Source of the DNA: an uncultured Paracoccaceae bacterium
Lineage (GTDB): Bacteria > Pseudomonadota > Alphaproteobacteria > Rhodobacterales > Rhodobacteraceae
DNA: 64,000 bases
Direction: 5' to 3'
Assembly (NCBI GenBank): GCA_947499725.1
Contig: CANMPK010000001.1
Location: forward strand, 1,054,001 to 1,118,000
A program made the translations under genes and the position numbers. Every line of letters starts with the position of its first letter. Positions within the stretch are counted from its first letter, which is position 1. Shown here piece after piece: positions 29,035 to 37,525 of the stretch. The notes beneath the pieces are model-generated. The model saw nothing but the letters and a program-made list of their open reading frames with translations, was not told the DNA's origin and ran no database searches.

Positions 29035-30515
29035 TACGGATGCCCCCCATCAAGCGCCAAAACGGCGAGGCTTGCTTGTTCTGCGTCATCAAATGGCAAA
29101 ACATCATCACCAACGATCTGTCCGGTCTCATGGCCTTTTCCAGCAATCAACAAAGCGTCTCCTGCTCCTAGCGCATCAACGCCGCGCAAAATCGCCTCGG
29201 CGCGATCTGCCACTTCGATCGCAGATGGCGCGCCCTCCAAGACCTGAGCGCGAATAGACGCTGGGTCTTCACTGCGTGGATTATCATCTGTGATGAAAAC
29301 CAGATCCGCATTTTCTGCTGCAGCCTGCCCCATCAAAGGGCGTTTTCCAGCATCTCGATCTCCACCCGCGCCAACAATGGCGACCAAACGGCCCATCACA
29401 TGTGGACGCATCGCTTTCAACGCGGTGGCAACGGCATCTGGCGTATGGGCATAGTCCACAAACACCGCGGCGCCGTTTTGACGAGTTGACGCAAGTTCCA
29501 TACGGCCGCGCACTGTCTTCAATTCATGCAAAATTTCAAACACCCGCTCTGGGTCGGCTCCGCAACCAATCGCCAAACCTGCTGCAAGCAACACGTTATC
29601 TGCTTGAAAGCCGCCGATCAGATTCAAACGCACTTGGTAGGCTTTGCCATTAAAGGAAAACCGCAAGTCCTGCCCCGTCGCATCAAAGCGTTGCGCTTGC
29701 AGTTCTAGGTCGGCGCCGTGGCGCCCAACGGTCAGAACCTTATGCCCGCGTCCCATTGCAATGGCCGCCATATCCGTGCCGCGCATGTCATCGATGTTGA
29801 TGACAGCCACGCCATCTTCTGGCAGCACGCGCGCAAACAGGCCTGCTTTGGCATCAAAATAATCATCAAACGTCTCGTGATAATCGAGGTGATCCTGCGT
29901 GAAGTTTGTGAACCCTGCTGCAGACAGTTGCACACCGTCCAAACGACGCTGCTCCAGCCCATGCGAGCTGGCTTCCATCGCGGCGGCCTCGATCCCAGCT
30001 TCAGCAGCCGATGACAAAGTCCGATGCAATGTAATCGGTTCTGGGGTTGTGTGGTTCAGCGGTGCTTCGAAATCACCCTCAACACCTGTTGTGCCAAGGT
30101 TCACAGCCGGCAGGCCGATTTCCTGCCAGATCATGCGCAAGAAAGTGGACACAGATGTTTTGCCATTGGTGCCCGTCACAGCCGCGACAACAGAGGGCTG
30201 GCGCTCAAACCAAATGGCAGCGGTAAAGGCCAACGCCTGTCTTGGATCTTCGCAAATCACCAAAGCAGCCTCGGAAGCTGCCAATTCGTTGGACGCAATC
30301 TTTGCACCTTCGGCATCTGTCAAAATCGCAGATGCCCCCATGCGCAAAGCAAATTGAATAAATGTCGCGCCATGAACGCGCGTTCCGGGCAAGGCAGCAA
30401 AGAGGAATCCCTCTTTCACCTCTCGGCTATCTACGGCAACACCCGTGATTTCAGGATTACGACCAGCTGTGGCGGTCAGCCCCAACTCTGAAAGTGACTT
30501 TGCCTGCACAGCCAT
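29034..30515 (-). CDS. murE: UDP-MurNAc-L-Ala-D-Glu--2,6-diaminopimelate ligase MurE
   Basis: 493-aa Mur ligase adding meso-diaminopimelate. ATP loop GTNGKTS is at 115-121. DDNPRSEDP near residue 410 carries the DNPR motif that specifies mDAP rather than lysine, which tells the peptidoglycan type of this organism. VDYAHTPDAV is the domain-3 entry motif. The ATG has an AAGGG ribosome site. It follows ftsI by 19 bases and overlaps murF by one base. Confidence 0.98.
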   Translation of the reverse strand: MAVQAKSLSELGLTATAGRNPEITGVAVDSREVKEGFLFAALPGTRVHGATFIQFALRMGASAILTDAEGAKIASNELAASEAALVICEDPRQALAFTAAIWFERQPSVVAAVTGTNGKTSVSTFLRMIWQEIGLPAVNLGTTGVEGDFEAPLNHTTPEPITLHRTLSSAAEAGIEAAAMEASSHGLEQRRLDGVQLSAAGFTNFTQDHLDYHETFDDYFDAKAGLFARVLPEDGVAVINIDDMRGTDMAAIAMGRGHKVLTVGRHGADLELQAQRFDATGQDLRFSFNGKAYQVRLNLIGGFQADNVLLAAGLAIGCGADPERVFEILHELKTVRGRMELASTRQNGAAVFVDYAHTPDAVATALKAMRPHVMGRLVAIVGAGGDRDAGKRPLMGQAAAENADLVFITDDNPRSEDPASIRAQVLEGAPSAIEVADRAEAILRGVDALGAGDALLIAGKGHETGQIVGDDVLPFDDAEQASLAVLALDGGHP

Positions 30516-30534
30516 ATGATGCCCTTATTTGGCG

Positions 30535-32319
30535 TTAGTGTGATGCAAGCGTTATATCAGTCAATTGCGCAGGTTCAACGTGTGGTCTCAATCCGAGAAG
30601 AGGCGCAACGCGTTCAACGATTTGTGCTGCCACTGGAACGGCAGTCCAACCAGCCGTACGGCGTGGCTTTGTGCCTGACGTCTCGATCGGTTCATCTAGG
30701 GTAACAACCAAAACGTATTTCGGATCATTTGCTGGAAAAACAGAGGCAAACGTATTGATCACCTTGTCATCATAGTACCCACCTGTCGGCTTTGGCTTAT
30801 CCGCGGTCCCTGTTTTACCCGCCACAAAATAGCCTGGCACTTCCCCAAAGCTCGCTGTGCCTTCAGTGACAACCTTGCGCAGCATCTCCACGCTTTCGGC
30901 GGCAACCCGCTCACTCATCACTCGAGGACCGTTTTGCGGACCATCTTGCTTCAGGATCGTTGGCTTTACCAAACGCCCGCCATTGGCAAGTGTCGCGTAG
31001 GCAGAGGCCAAATGCAGCGGAGTGCTAGACAAACCGTGGCCATAAGACACCGTCACTGCGGACAAATCAGTCCAACGTGGCGGCAATAGTGGCTTGCCAC
31101 CTTTCGCTTCACTAATTTCAATTGGGGTCGGTTCAAACAAGCCAAGTGACTTTAGAAACTCTTGCTGACGCGTCGCACCAATTTCCAAAGCCATACGGCC
31201 CGTGCCACGGTTCGAACTCTTCACAATAATATCTGTGACTGACAACTTACCGTAGTTTTTGTTCTGGAACTCACCGATACGGTGCCCACCAACTTTCATC
31301 GGCCCTTTGGTATCAATGATCGTTTCGGCATTCACCAAACCCAATTCCATAGCCTGAGCCGCTGTGAAAATTTTGTAGGTTGAACCCAATTCGTAAACGC
31401 CCTGCAGTGCGCGGTTAAACAAAGGGCTGTCGCCTGCATCGCCTTCTGTCAAAGCACGAGGACGATTGTTGGGGTCAAAGTCAGGCAGGCTTACAAGAGA
31501 GATAACTTCCCCTGTTTTCACATCCATCAAAACAGATGCTGCGCCTTTCGCGTTCAGCAGTTTCATACCGCCATACAGAACACGCTCGGCCGCATCTTGA
31601 ACCGTCAAATCCAAAGAAAGAGTTAGGGCTTTCCCGCCATTGGCTGGATCGCGCAGAACCTCATCAAAAGTCTTCTCAACCCCAGCAACGCCAATAACCT
31701 CGGCAGCGCTTACGCCTTCACGTCCAAAACCAGCACCACCCAACACATGAGCCGCCAACTTACCATTTGGGTACAGGCGCATTTCGCGCGGGCCAAACAG
31801 AAGACCCGGATCGCCAATTTCATGCACCAATTGCTTTTGCTCAGGGCTAAGTTTTTTGCGCACCCACAGGAATTTTCTCTTTCCTGTAAAGTCCTTTAGC
31901 AACCGTTGCTCATTTAGATCAGGGAAGATCTGAACCAGTTCTTTCACCACACGTTCTTTGTCGATCATGTGGTGCGGTTGCGCATACAGGCTGAAGGTTT
32001 CCAGATTGGTCGCCAAAATACGCCCGTGCCGATCCACAATATCCGCACGTTGCGCCAAGATCGCCGCACCAGATGCCTGCGCGCGCGGCTCTTCCGCTTC
32101 GCTTGTTGCAAGCGTACCCATGCGAAAGCCAATCACAGAAAAGGCTGCAACAAAGGCGACGCCCAAAACCAAAAGCCGGCCCTCTGCCCGAAGACGAGAG
32201 CTATCACGCATCTCTTCGTGCCGCTTCCGAATATTTTCTTTTTCAATCGCGTCGGGATTATCACCCTCTGAGCGGGCCTTGATAATCGTCGCAAGAGGGC
32301 GAAGTGGCGTTCTGATCAT
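30535..32319 (-). CDS. ftsI: Septal transpeptidase FtsI (PBP3)
   Basis: 594-aa class B penicillin-binding protein that cross-links septal peptidoglycan with FtsW. The ATG at 32319 is preferred to the GTG three bases earlier because AGGAGG then has seven bases of spacing. One membrane anchor lies at about residues 48-67 (LLVLGVAFVAAFSVIGF), then a pedestal domain and a transpeptidase domain with ELGSTYK (nucleophile Ser and Lys), KSSNRGTG and AGKTGTAD. It begins in a one-base TGATG overlap with ftsL. Confidence 0.97.
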   Translation of the reverse strand: MIRTPLRPLATIIKARSEGDNPDAIEKENIRKRHEEMRDSSRLRAEGRLLVLGVAFVAAFSVIGFRMGTLATSEAEEPRAQASGAAILAQRADIVDRHGRILATNLETFSLYAQPHHMIDKERVVKELVQIFPDLNEQRLLKDFTGKRKFLWVRKKLSPEQKQLVHEIGDPGLLFGPREMRLYPNGKLAAHVLGGAGFGREGVSAAEVIGVAGVEKTFDEVLRDPANGGKALTLSLDLTVQDAAERVLYGGMKLLNAKGAASVLMDVKTGEVISLVSLPDFDPNNRPRALTEGDAGDSPLFNRALQGVYELGSTYKIFTAAQAMELGLVNAETIIDTKGPMKVGGHRIGEFQNKNYGKLSVTDIIVKSSNRGTGRMALEIGATRQQEFLKSLGLFEPTPIEISEAKGGKPLLPPRWTDLSAVTVSYGHGLSSTPLHLASAYATLANGGRLVKPTILKQDGPQNGPRVMSERVAAESVEMLRKVVTEGTASFGEVPGYFVAGKTGTADKPKPTGGYYDDKVINTFASVFPANDPKYVLVVTLDEPIETSGTKPRRTAGWTAVPVAAQIVERVAPLLGLRPHVEPAQLTDITLASH

Positions 32320-32660
32320 CACAGCCCCTCCTGATTGGAAACCTCGATAATCCCGTCGATCCCTTCACCATTCAGCGGCGGGTAGGACACTTGCTCAATG
32401 CGACCAAACTGTTCTGGGCGCATCGGCAAAAGCTGCAGACGTTCAAAGTTCAAGTCTGCCAAATCGCGCAAACGATCGGGACGGTTCAAATACGCCCATT
32501 CTGCGCGCAGCATCGCAATGCGATTGCGGGCCTGACCAATTTGGGTTTGCAATTGCTGTGTTTCGCCAAGCGCCTCTTGTGTCGTGTAATTTTCACGATA
32601 GGCCCAGAAAGCCAAACCAATCACCGAAACCACTGTCAGCATATACAAAAGACTGCGCAT
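32319..32660 (-). CDS. ftsL: Cell division protein FtsL
   Basis: 113-aa bitopic membrane protein of the FtsQLB complex. Short cytoplasmic start, one membrane segment (about residues 3-20, LLYMLTVVSVIGLAFWA), then a heptad-rich periplasmic helix (TTQEALGETQQLQTQIGQA, IAMLRAEWAYL) for pairing with FtsB. Primary sequence in this family is weakly conserved, so size, topology and place between rsmH and ftsI support the call. The start shares one base with the rsmH stop. Confidence 0.88.
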   Translation of the reverse strand: MRSLLYMLTVVSVIGLAFWAYRENYTTQEALGETQQLQTQIGQARNRIAMLRAEWAYLNRPDRLRDLADLNFERLQLLPMRPEQFGRIEQVSYPPLNGEGIDGIIEVSNQEGL

Positions 32661-33667
32661 TATCGACGTCCCCCAGACTTACCTGCCGTTAACATCGGCA
32701 TACCGATTTTCTTACCATCCACTTCCCCCGCCGGAGCATCTGTGCGGCGTGCAATCCGCAGCTTCGCAGAACGGGCGCGTGGATTTTCTTCGAGTTCTTG
32801 ATCATCCGGCCCAACAGCTTTGCGCGTTAGCAAATCAAAGGCCGGCGTCTCTTTTTGCACCTCTGGTGCATAGCGGCTGCCACCGCCGGTGCGCCCTGCG
32901 CGGGCCTGTAGAAACTTTTTCACCATCCGATCCTCAATCGAATGGAAAGTCACCACAGCCAGCAGACCGCCGGGCTTCAAGGCGCGTTCTGCAGCCATCA
33001 ACCCTCGGAATAGTTCACCGTATTCATCGTTCACAGCAATGCGCAAAGCCTGAAAGCTACGCGTCGCCGCATGGCTTTGCCCGGGCTTCGTGCGAGGCAG
33101 TGTTTTTTCAATAAGATCAGCAAGGTGCAGCGTCGTCTTAAACGGGTTCGCCTCGCGTTCACGCACTATCGCGCGGGCGATACGACGGCTTGCACGTTCT
33201 TCGCCATAGTGAAACAGAACATCTGCAATTTCTTCTTCAGAGGCTTCATTCACCAAATCAGCCGCAGAAGGGCCATCTTGGCTCATCCGCATATCCAACG
33301 GGCCATCTCTCATGAAAGAGAAGCCACGTTCTGCAAGATCGAGCTGCATTGAACTGACACCTAGATCTAACACAACACCGTCTAGATCTTCGGCATATTC
33401 ATCCATTTTAGAAAAAACGCCAGCGACCAGCTCAATCTGTTCGCCATATCCAGAAACCCAGTCACCAGCCAATTCAAAAGCCAATGGATCACGATCAACG
33501 CCATAGACCTTATCAGCGCCAGCCTCTAGCAATCCGCGCGTGTAGCCGCCGGCACCAAAGGTGCCATCCAACCAACGGCCAGAAACAGGCGCAACGCCCG
33601 CCAAAAGCGGGCGCAAAAGCACGGGGATATGCGGGGCGTCAGTCTTCTTTGATGCCTCGTCCGCCAT
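32660..33667 (-). CDS. rsmH: 16S rRNA (cytosine1402-N4)-methyltransferase RsmH
   Basis: 335-aa SAM-dependent methyltransferase modifying C1402 in the ribosomal decoding centre; formerly MraW. The SAM-binding motif [16 protein letters not shown] lies near residue 35. [13 protein letters not shown] follows near 100, then [13 protein letters not shown] and the [15 protein letters not shown] motif. Second gene of the dcw operon, three bases after mraZ with GGAG upstream of its ATG. Confidence 0.97.
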   Translation of the reverse strand: MADEASKKTDAPHIPVLLRPLLAGVAPVSGRWLDGTFGAGGYTRGLLEAGADKVYGVDRDPLAFELAGDWVSGYGEQIELVAGVFSKMDEYAEDLDGVVLDLGVSSMQLDLAERGFSFMRDGPLDMRMSQDGPSAADLVNEASEEEIADVLFHYGEERASRRIARAIVREREANPFKTTLHLADLIEKTLPRTKPGQSHAATRSFQALRIAVNDEYGELFRGLMAAERALKPGGLLAVVTFHSIEDRMVKKFLQARAGRTGGGSRYAPEVQKETPAFDLLTRKAVGPDDQELEENPRARSAKLRIARRTDAPAGEVDGKKIGMPMLTAGKSGGRR

Positions 33668-33670
33668 GCC

Positions 33671-34174
33671 CTACGTCTCCTTTTGCTGATCAAGGAAGAT
33701 CAGTGGATCAAAATCATCCGGCAGCTCATCCAACCACTCTTCTGTGGCGGAAAGCTCTTCTTTTTCATAGGTTTCCGGCTTCCAAATCTGGAACGTGTCA
33801 CCGGCCGCAATGAAAAAGGCTTCTTTATCGAGTTCGATTTTATTGCGCAGCTTTGCAGGCAAAACCAAACGGCCCGTCTCATCAACCGTTGTCGGGAAAG
33901 ACTGACCGTGGAAAAGGCGCTGCAGCATTTTACGCTCCATCGAACCGCGCGGAAGTGCGTCGATCTTTGCGTCAACCTCTTCAATCGCTTCGATGGTATA
34001 ACATTCTAGGTAATTACGACGGTGATCCCCGTAAACAATTACCAGCTCAGGAGTGTCGCCAGACTTCCAGTTAGGATCAGATGCTTCAAGCACACGGCGA
34101 AAAGAGGCCGGGATAGACACCCTGCCCTTCGTATCCACCTTATGGTGGCTTTCGCCTCTGAACCTGCGTGCCAC
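33671..34174 (-). CDS. mraZ: Transcriptional regulator MraZ
   Basis: 167-aa DNA-binding protein with two SpoVT-AbrB-like swapped-hairpin domains: VDTKGRVSIPASFR near residue 13 and VDETGRLVLPAKLR near residue 97. MraZ rings bind direct repeats of TGGGN before their own operon and in E. coli repress it. The start is a GTG at 34174 with a weak AAGGG site. First gene of the dcw operon. Phased GGGA boxes 270-345 bp upstream are candidate targets. Confidence 0.95.
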   Translation of the reverse strand: MARRFRGESHHKVDTKGRVSIPASFRRVLEASDPNWKSGDTPELVIVYGDHRRNYLECYTIEAIEEVDAKIDALPRGSMERKMLQRLFHGQSFPTTVDETGRLVLPAKLRNKIELDKEAFFIAAGDTFQIWKPETYEKEELSATEEWLDELPDDFDPLIFLDQQKET

Positions 34175-34230
34175 GAGCTGACCCGCCCTTCTGTTGACCC
34201 CCGATTAAAATCTACCCCGAGAAACGAAAC

Positions 34231-34264
34231 GGCGAATTGAGCTGCTGCCACTGCCCAATTCGCC
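34231..34264 (-). repeat. Hairpin in the mraZ leader
   Basis: Twelve-base inverted repeat GGCGAATTGAGC / GCCCAATTCGCC with a ten-base loop. On the reverse-strand RNA all positions pair, with one G-U wobble; on the + strand RNA the same position is an A-C mismatch. This favours use in the mraZ transcript. After the stem the reverse strand reads GTTTCGTTTCTC, a partly T-rich tract. A smaller hairpin CCCGC-TAT-GCGGG lies beside it at 34273-34285. Confidence 0.6.
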
Positions 34265-34444
34265 GCCCTCGTCCCGCTATGCGGGGGTATGTCCAGCTGC
34301 GCGCGCCACCTGGGGGGATGTCTGCTCGCTCGCGCGCCGGATCTCTTGGTTCGATGAAAGCGGGGCCTGTATGAAACCTGACTTGAGAGTTTTTTTATTT
34401 GGGGTCTTTAGCGCCCCTTAATCTCCCGTCCTCATCGTGGTTAT

Positions 34445-34518
34445 AGGGATGCCATGGGAATTTATGGAAATCAACAACAATTTTGGGAATTCACGGGATT
34501 TTCTGCACCCATATGGGA
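34445..34518 (+). repeat. Helically phased GGGA boxes (possible MraZ operator)
   Basis: GGGA occurs at 34446, 34456, 34485, 34495 and 34515, with a variant TGGAA at 34465-34469, so box starts are spaced 10, 10, 19, 10 and 20 bp. Three of the exact boxes read TGGGA. E. coli MraZ binds TGGGN repeats with about five bases between them, which gives the same 10-bp period. The boxes read on the + strand, opposite to mraZ. Confidence 0.5.
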
Positions 34519-34954
34519 TTGAGTCAAATCAGCAACACCCCAAAACGCAGCTCAACCACAACATATAGAATCCACACAAAAAAGGGGGTCTACATATAGG
34601 AATCTGCAAAAACACACTAAGGGACCATAAATTCCCAGATTTTTCAGAAGCCACCAAGAATCCACCCGAAAACGTCATAAAAATGGCATCTATTTTCGAC
34701 AAGATCTCGTAAAAAACTTTGATTTACCCCCAGAGAACGCCGCTAACCCACAATGGGCCCATATTTTCCCATGCCTGCTATTCTTCACGCCTCTCAGGGT
34801 ATTTCGTGGCGTCACATCAAACACTTAGCGAAACAAAATTGGGCCAAAACTTGCGATTTTCGCGTTTTTCCCTTATTTACAAGCTCATAACCAAAAATGC
34901 CGATACAAACCTGCTTTAATGACAGGATCAATAAATCGGTGAGCAGTGGTAGCG

Positions 34955-35476
34955 ATGAAGATGACAGTACAACTTCCGATCAAGATCAACCGCGCCAAAA
35001 AAAGCGAGGTCCGCAGCCAATTTGCGGCACTTGTCTATCGCATCAAGGGCGGAGAAATTCAGTTCCTGCTGATCACCAGCCGACGCTCTGGGCGATGGAT
35101 CATTCCCAAGGGCTGGCCTATGCTCGGCATGACCCCAGCTGCATCCGCAGCCCAAGAGGCTTGGGAAGAAGCAGGGGTAATCGGCAATGCCAGCGACGTT
35201 TGTCTGGGCTTGTACTCTTATTACAAGCAACGCGACAAATCCAAAAAAGAAGTGACTCTACCCTGCTTGGCAATGGTCTACCCCGTCAAAGCAAAGACAC
35301 TAAAGAAAAACTATCCGGAAGTCGGCCAACGGCAACGCAAATGGGTGTCACGCAAAAAAGCTGCGAAACTGGTGCAAGAACCAGAGTTGGCTCAGATCAT
35401 TAAGTCCTTTAATCCCAAATCAATTCGTCATCACATTAAAGAAGATCAGGTTGATACAAAGCCGGATTCCGCGTAA
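34955..35476 (+). CDS. NUDIX hydrolase
   Basis: About 173 aa from the ATG at 34955, with GGTGAG eleven bases upstream; a GTG at 34946 and an ATG at 34961 are alternatives. Nudix hydrolases cleave nucleoside-diphosphate-linked compounds. The Nudix box runs from PKGWPMLGMTPAAS to AAQEAWEEAGV. The metal-binding EExG end is intact, but the box's first Glu is Met and its Arg is Gln. The N-terminal FAALVYRIKGGEIQFLLITS and RRSGRWIIPKGW resemble the diphosphoinositol-polyphosphate hydrolase-like branch common in alphaproteobacteria. The substrate is unknown. It is followed by the DUF1178 gene 31 bp downstream. Confidence 0.82.
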   Translation: MKMTVQLPIKINRAKKSEVRSQFAALVYRIKGGEIQFLLITSRRSGRWIIPKGWPMLGMTPAASAAQEAWEEAGVIGNASDVCLGLYSYYKQRDKSKKEVTLPCLAMVYPVKAKTLKKNYPEVGQRQRKWVSRKKAAKLVQEPELAQIIKSFNPKSIRHHIKEDQVDTKPDSA

Positions 35477-35507
35477 ACACCGATCTTACACGAGTTGGTA
35501 GAATAGT

Positions 35508-36005
35508 ATGATCCGTTACGCACTTAAATGTTCCAAAGGCCACCAGTTTGAAAGTTGGTTTCAGAATGCTGAAGCCTACGACAAGCTACGCGCCAGTGGC
35601 ATGGTTGTGTGCGAGACCTGTGGATGCTCTTCGATTGAAAAGGCTTTGATGGCGCCTCAAGTCCGCCCAGCTCGCAAAGCAGCGGAACCGACAGCACCGG
35701 CCACTCAAGCTGAAGCACAGCAGCCAATGGCACAAAACAGCGATGCCAATGCCTCCGAGCCAATGTCACTGAGCGAACCTAACTCTGAAATCGAGCGCGC
35801 ACTAAGCTCTTTGCGTAAGAAGATTGAAGAAACATCTGATTACGTCGGCACGAATTTCGCCGAAGAAGCACGTGCAATTCATTTAGGTGACGCGCCTGAG
35901 CGTTCCATCTACGGCGAAGCAAATGCTGACGATGCCAAGAGCTTGCTTGACGAGGGCATCCCTGTGGCCCCGCTCCCATTCCGCCCTGGCCGAAAATCCA
36001 ACTGA
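35508..36005 (+). CDS. DUF1178 family protein with N-terminal zinc-ribbon-like cysteines
   Basis: 165 aa. The N-terminal MIRYALKCSKGHQFESWFQN and VVCETCGCSSIEKALM match DUF1178; four cysteines (Cys8, 35, 38 and 40) could bind a metal. The middle is a low-complexity Ala/Pro/Gln/Glu linker, and the C-terminal part (EIERALSSLRKKIEETSDYVGTNFAEEAR split by a helix break) ends in GIPVAPLPFRPGRKSN. No function is established for the family. Probably co-transcribed with the NUDIX gene. The following 232 bp before lysC hold no gene; a short TTAGC/GCTAA hairpin lies near 36119-36136. Confidence 0.82.
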   Translation: MIRYALKCSKGHQFESWFQNAEAYDKLRASGMVVCETCGCSSIEKALMAPQVRPARKAAEPTAPATQAEAQQPMAQNSDANASEPMSLSEPNSEIERALSSLRKKIEETSDYVGTNFAEEARAIHLGDAPERSIYGEANADDAKSLLDEGIPVAPLPFRPGRKSN

Positions 36006-36237
36006 CACACAAACACTTGTCGACCTGATTCCTTCGGCGCTCTGAAAGCACAGCCTCGTTTTCTGTTAAATTGGACAACGGCTCCGTATACCTGCCCAAA
36101 ACGCCCCTCACCCATCAAATTTAGCGCTCCAAAGCTAAGTTTTAAACGTTAAGACAAACTGTTGCGCTTGTTTCAGCAGCCGTCAAAGCGTAAACCGCCC
36201 CCCAGCTTAAGAGAACACAAAGGCAGGACCGAAAACC

Positions 36238-37473
36238 ATGCCAACATTGGTAATGAAATTTGGCGGCACCTCCGTCGCAAACCTAGATCGCATCCGCCGC
36301 GCCGCAAAACGCGTGGGTGTAGAGGTTGCAAAGGGCTATGACGTGATCGTCATCGTCTCTGCGATGTCTGGTAAAACCAACGAGCTTGTGGGCTGGGTCA
36401 ACGAAACCTCCCCTCTGTTTGATGCCCGCGAATATGATGCGGTTGTTAGCTCTGGTGAAAACGTCACGGCTGGCCTGATGGCATTAACATTGCAAGAGAT
36501 GGACGTGCCGGCCCGCAGCTGGCAAGGCTGGCAAGTGCCGCTGAAAACCAGCTCGGCACACAGCCAAGCCCGCATCGAAGAAATTGGCACCGAAAACATC
36601 AACGCTAAGTTTGGCGAAGGCATGAAAGTGGCAGTTGTCGCTGGTTTCCAAGGCATCAGCGAAGAAGGCCGCATCACAACACTGGGCCGCGGTGGGTCCG
36701 ACACCACAGCCGTTGCCTTTGCCGCCGCCTTTGGCGCCGAGCGTTGCGACATCTACACCGATGTTGACGGGATCTACACAACAGATCCACGCATCTGCCA
36801 AAAAGCCCGCAAGCTTGATAAAATTGCACTGGAAGAAATGCTCGAACTGGCGTCCTTGGGCGCGAAAGTTCTGCAAACCCGCTCTGTTGAGATGGCGATG
36901 CGCCATAAGGTGAAACTGCGGGTACTTAGCTCTTTTGAAGAACAATCTGACGAAGCTGGTACGCTCGTCTGTGATGAGGATGAAATCATGGAAACCAACG
37001 TTGTAGCAGGTGTCGCCTATTCCCGCGACGAAGCCCAAATGACCCTTCTTTCCGTAGCAGACCGCCCAGGGATCGCAGCGACGATCTTTGGCAAACTGTC
37101 CGACGCAGGTGTGAACGTCGACATGATCGTGCAGGACAACTCTGAAGATGGCCGCACGAACATGACCTTCAGCCTGCCAATCGATCAGGTGAAGCGCGCA
37201 GAGACTGCCATGAATGAAATTCGTGGCGCAGACCTGAACTTCGACAGCCTTGTTGTTGATTCTGAAGTTGCGAAAGTTTCCGTTGTTGGCATCGGCATGC
37301 GCTCTCAATCTGGTGTTGCTGCTAAGATGTTTAAGGTTCTTTCTGATGAAGGCGTCAACATTAAGGTCATTACGACCTCTGAAATCAAAATTTCTGTACT
37401 TGTAGACCGGAAATACATGGAACTTGCCGTCCAAGCCCTGCATGATGCATTCGAACTAGAAAAAGCCAGCTAA
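36238..37473 (+). CDS. lysC: Aspartate kinase
   Basis: 411-aa first enzyme of the aspartate pathway (lysine, mDAP, threonine, methionine). Kinase domain: KFGGTSVANLDRIRRAA at the start, RGGSDTTAVAFAAAFGAERCDIYTDVDG near residue 150-180 (split here: GRGGSDTTAVA and CDIYTDVDGIYTTDPR). Two C-terminal ACT domains at about 270-405 bind feedback inhibitors, as in the single-copy alpha/beta type. Its mDAP product line feeds MurE, encoded in this window. ptsP starts 52 bp downstream on the same strand. Confidence 0.96.
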   Translation: MPTLVMKFGGTSVANLDRIRRAAKRVGVEVAKGYDVIVIVSAMSGKTNELVGWVNETSPLFDAREYDAVVSSGENVTAGLMALTLQEMDVPARSWQGWQVPLKTSSAHSQARIEEIGTENINAKFGEGMKVAVVAGFQGISEEGRITTLGRGGSDTTAVAFAAAFGAERCDIYTDVDGIYTTDPRICQKARKLDKIALEEMLELASLGAKVLQTRSVEMAMRHKVKLRVLSSFEEQSDEAGTLVCDEDEIMETNVVAGVAYSRDEAQMTLLSVADRPGIAATIFGKLSDAGVNVDMIVQDNSEDGRTNMTFSLPIDQVKRAETAMNEIRGADLNFDSLVVDSEVAKVSVVGIGMRSQSGVAAKMFKVLSDEGVNIKVITTSEIKISVLVDRKYMELAVQALHDAFELEKAS

Positions 37474-37525
37474 GGCCTGACCACGCGCCAGCGTGCAGAA
37501 GGTTGCGCGCTGGCGGGTGGACGGA

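Larger units (their letters stand above)
34175..34954 (-). promoter_or_regulatory. Non-coding region between mraZ and the NUDIX gene (780 bp)
   Basis: No gene supported in either strand; the only open frame of note (34719-34919, +) has no ribosome site or family likeness. The mraZ-proximal 220 bp is GC-rich and full of inverted repeats, as expected for a structured 5' leader. The rest is AT-rich by eye and holds GGGA boxes with 10-bp spacing (34445-34518), four GANTC sites (34521-34662) and short direct repeats. It must contain the divergent promoters for the dcw operon (-) and the NUDIX-DUF1178 unit (+). I could not assign exact promoter hexamers. Confidence 0.7.

Noticed and set aside
34175-34440. 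RNase P RNA, SRP RNA or 6S RNA in the mraZ leader
   Set aside because: The conserved RNase P core (GAGGAAAGTCC) and the SRP tetraloop region are absent in both orientations; no 6S-like long bulged rod was evident.
34719-34919. 66-codon frame before the NUDIX gene (+)
   Set aside because: TTG start without ribosome site, in AT-rich regulatory DNA; no recognisable features.
36006-36237. Lysine riboswitch or leader-peptide attenuator before lysC
   Set aside because: No lysine riboswitch core and no Lys/Thr-rich leader ORF with terminator was seen; only a short hairpin near 36119.
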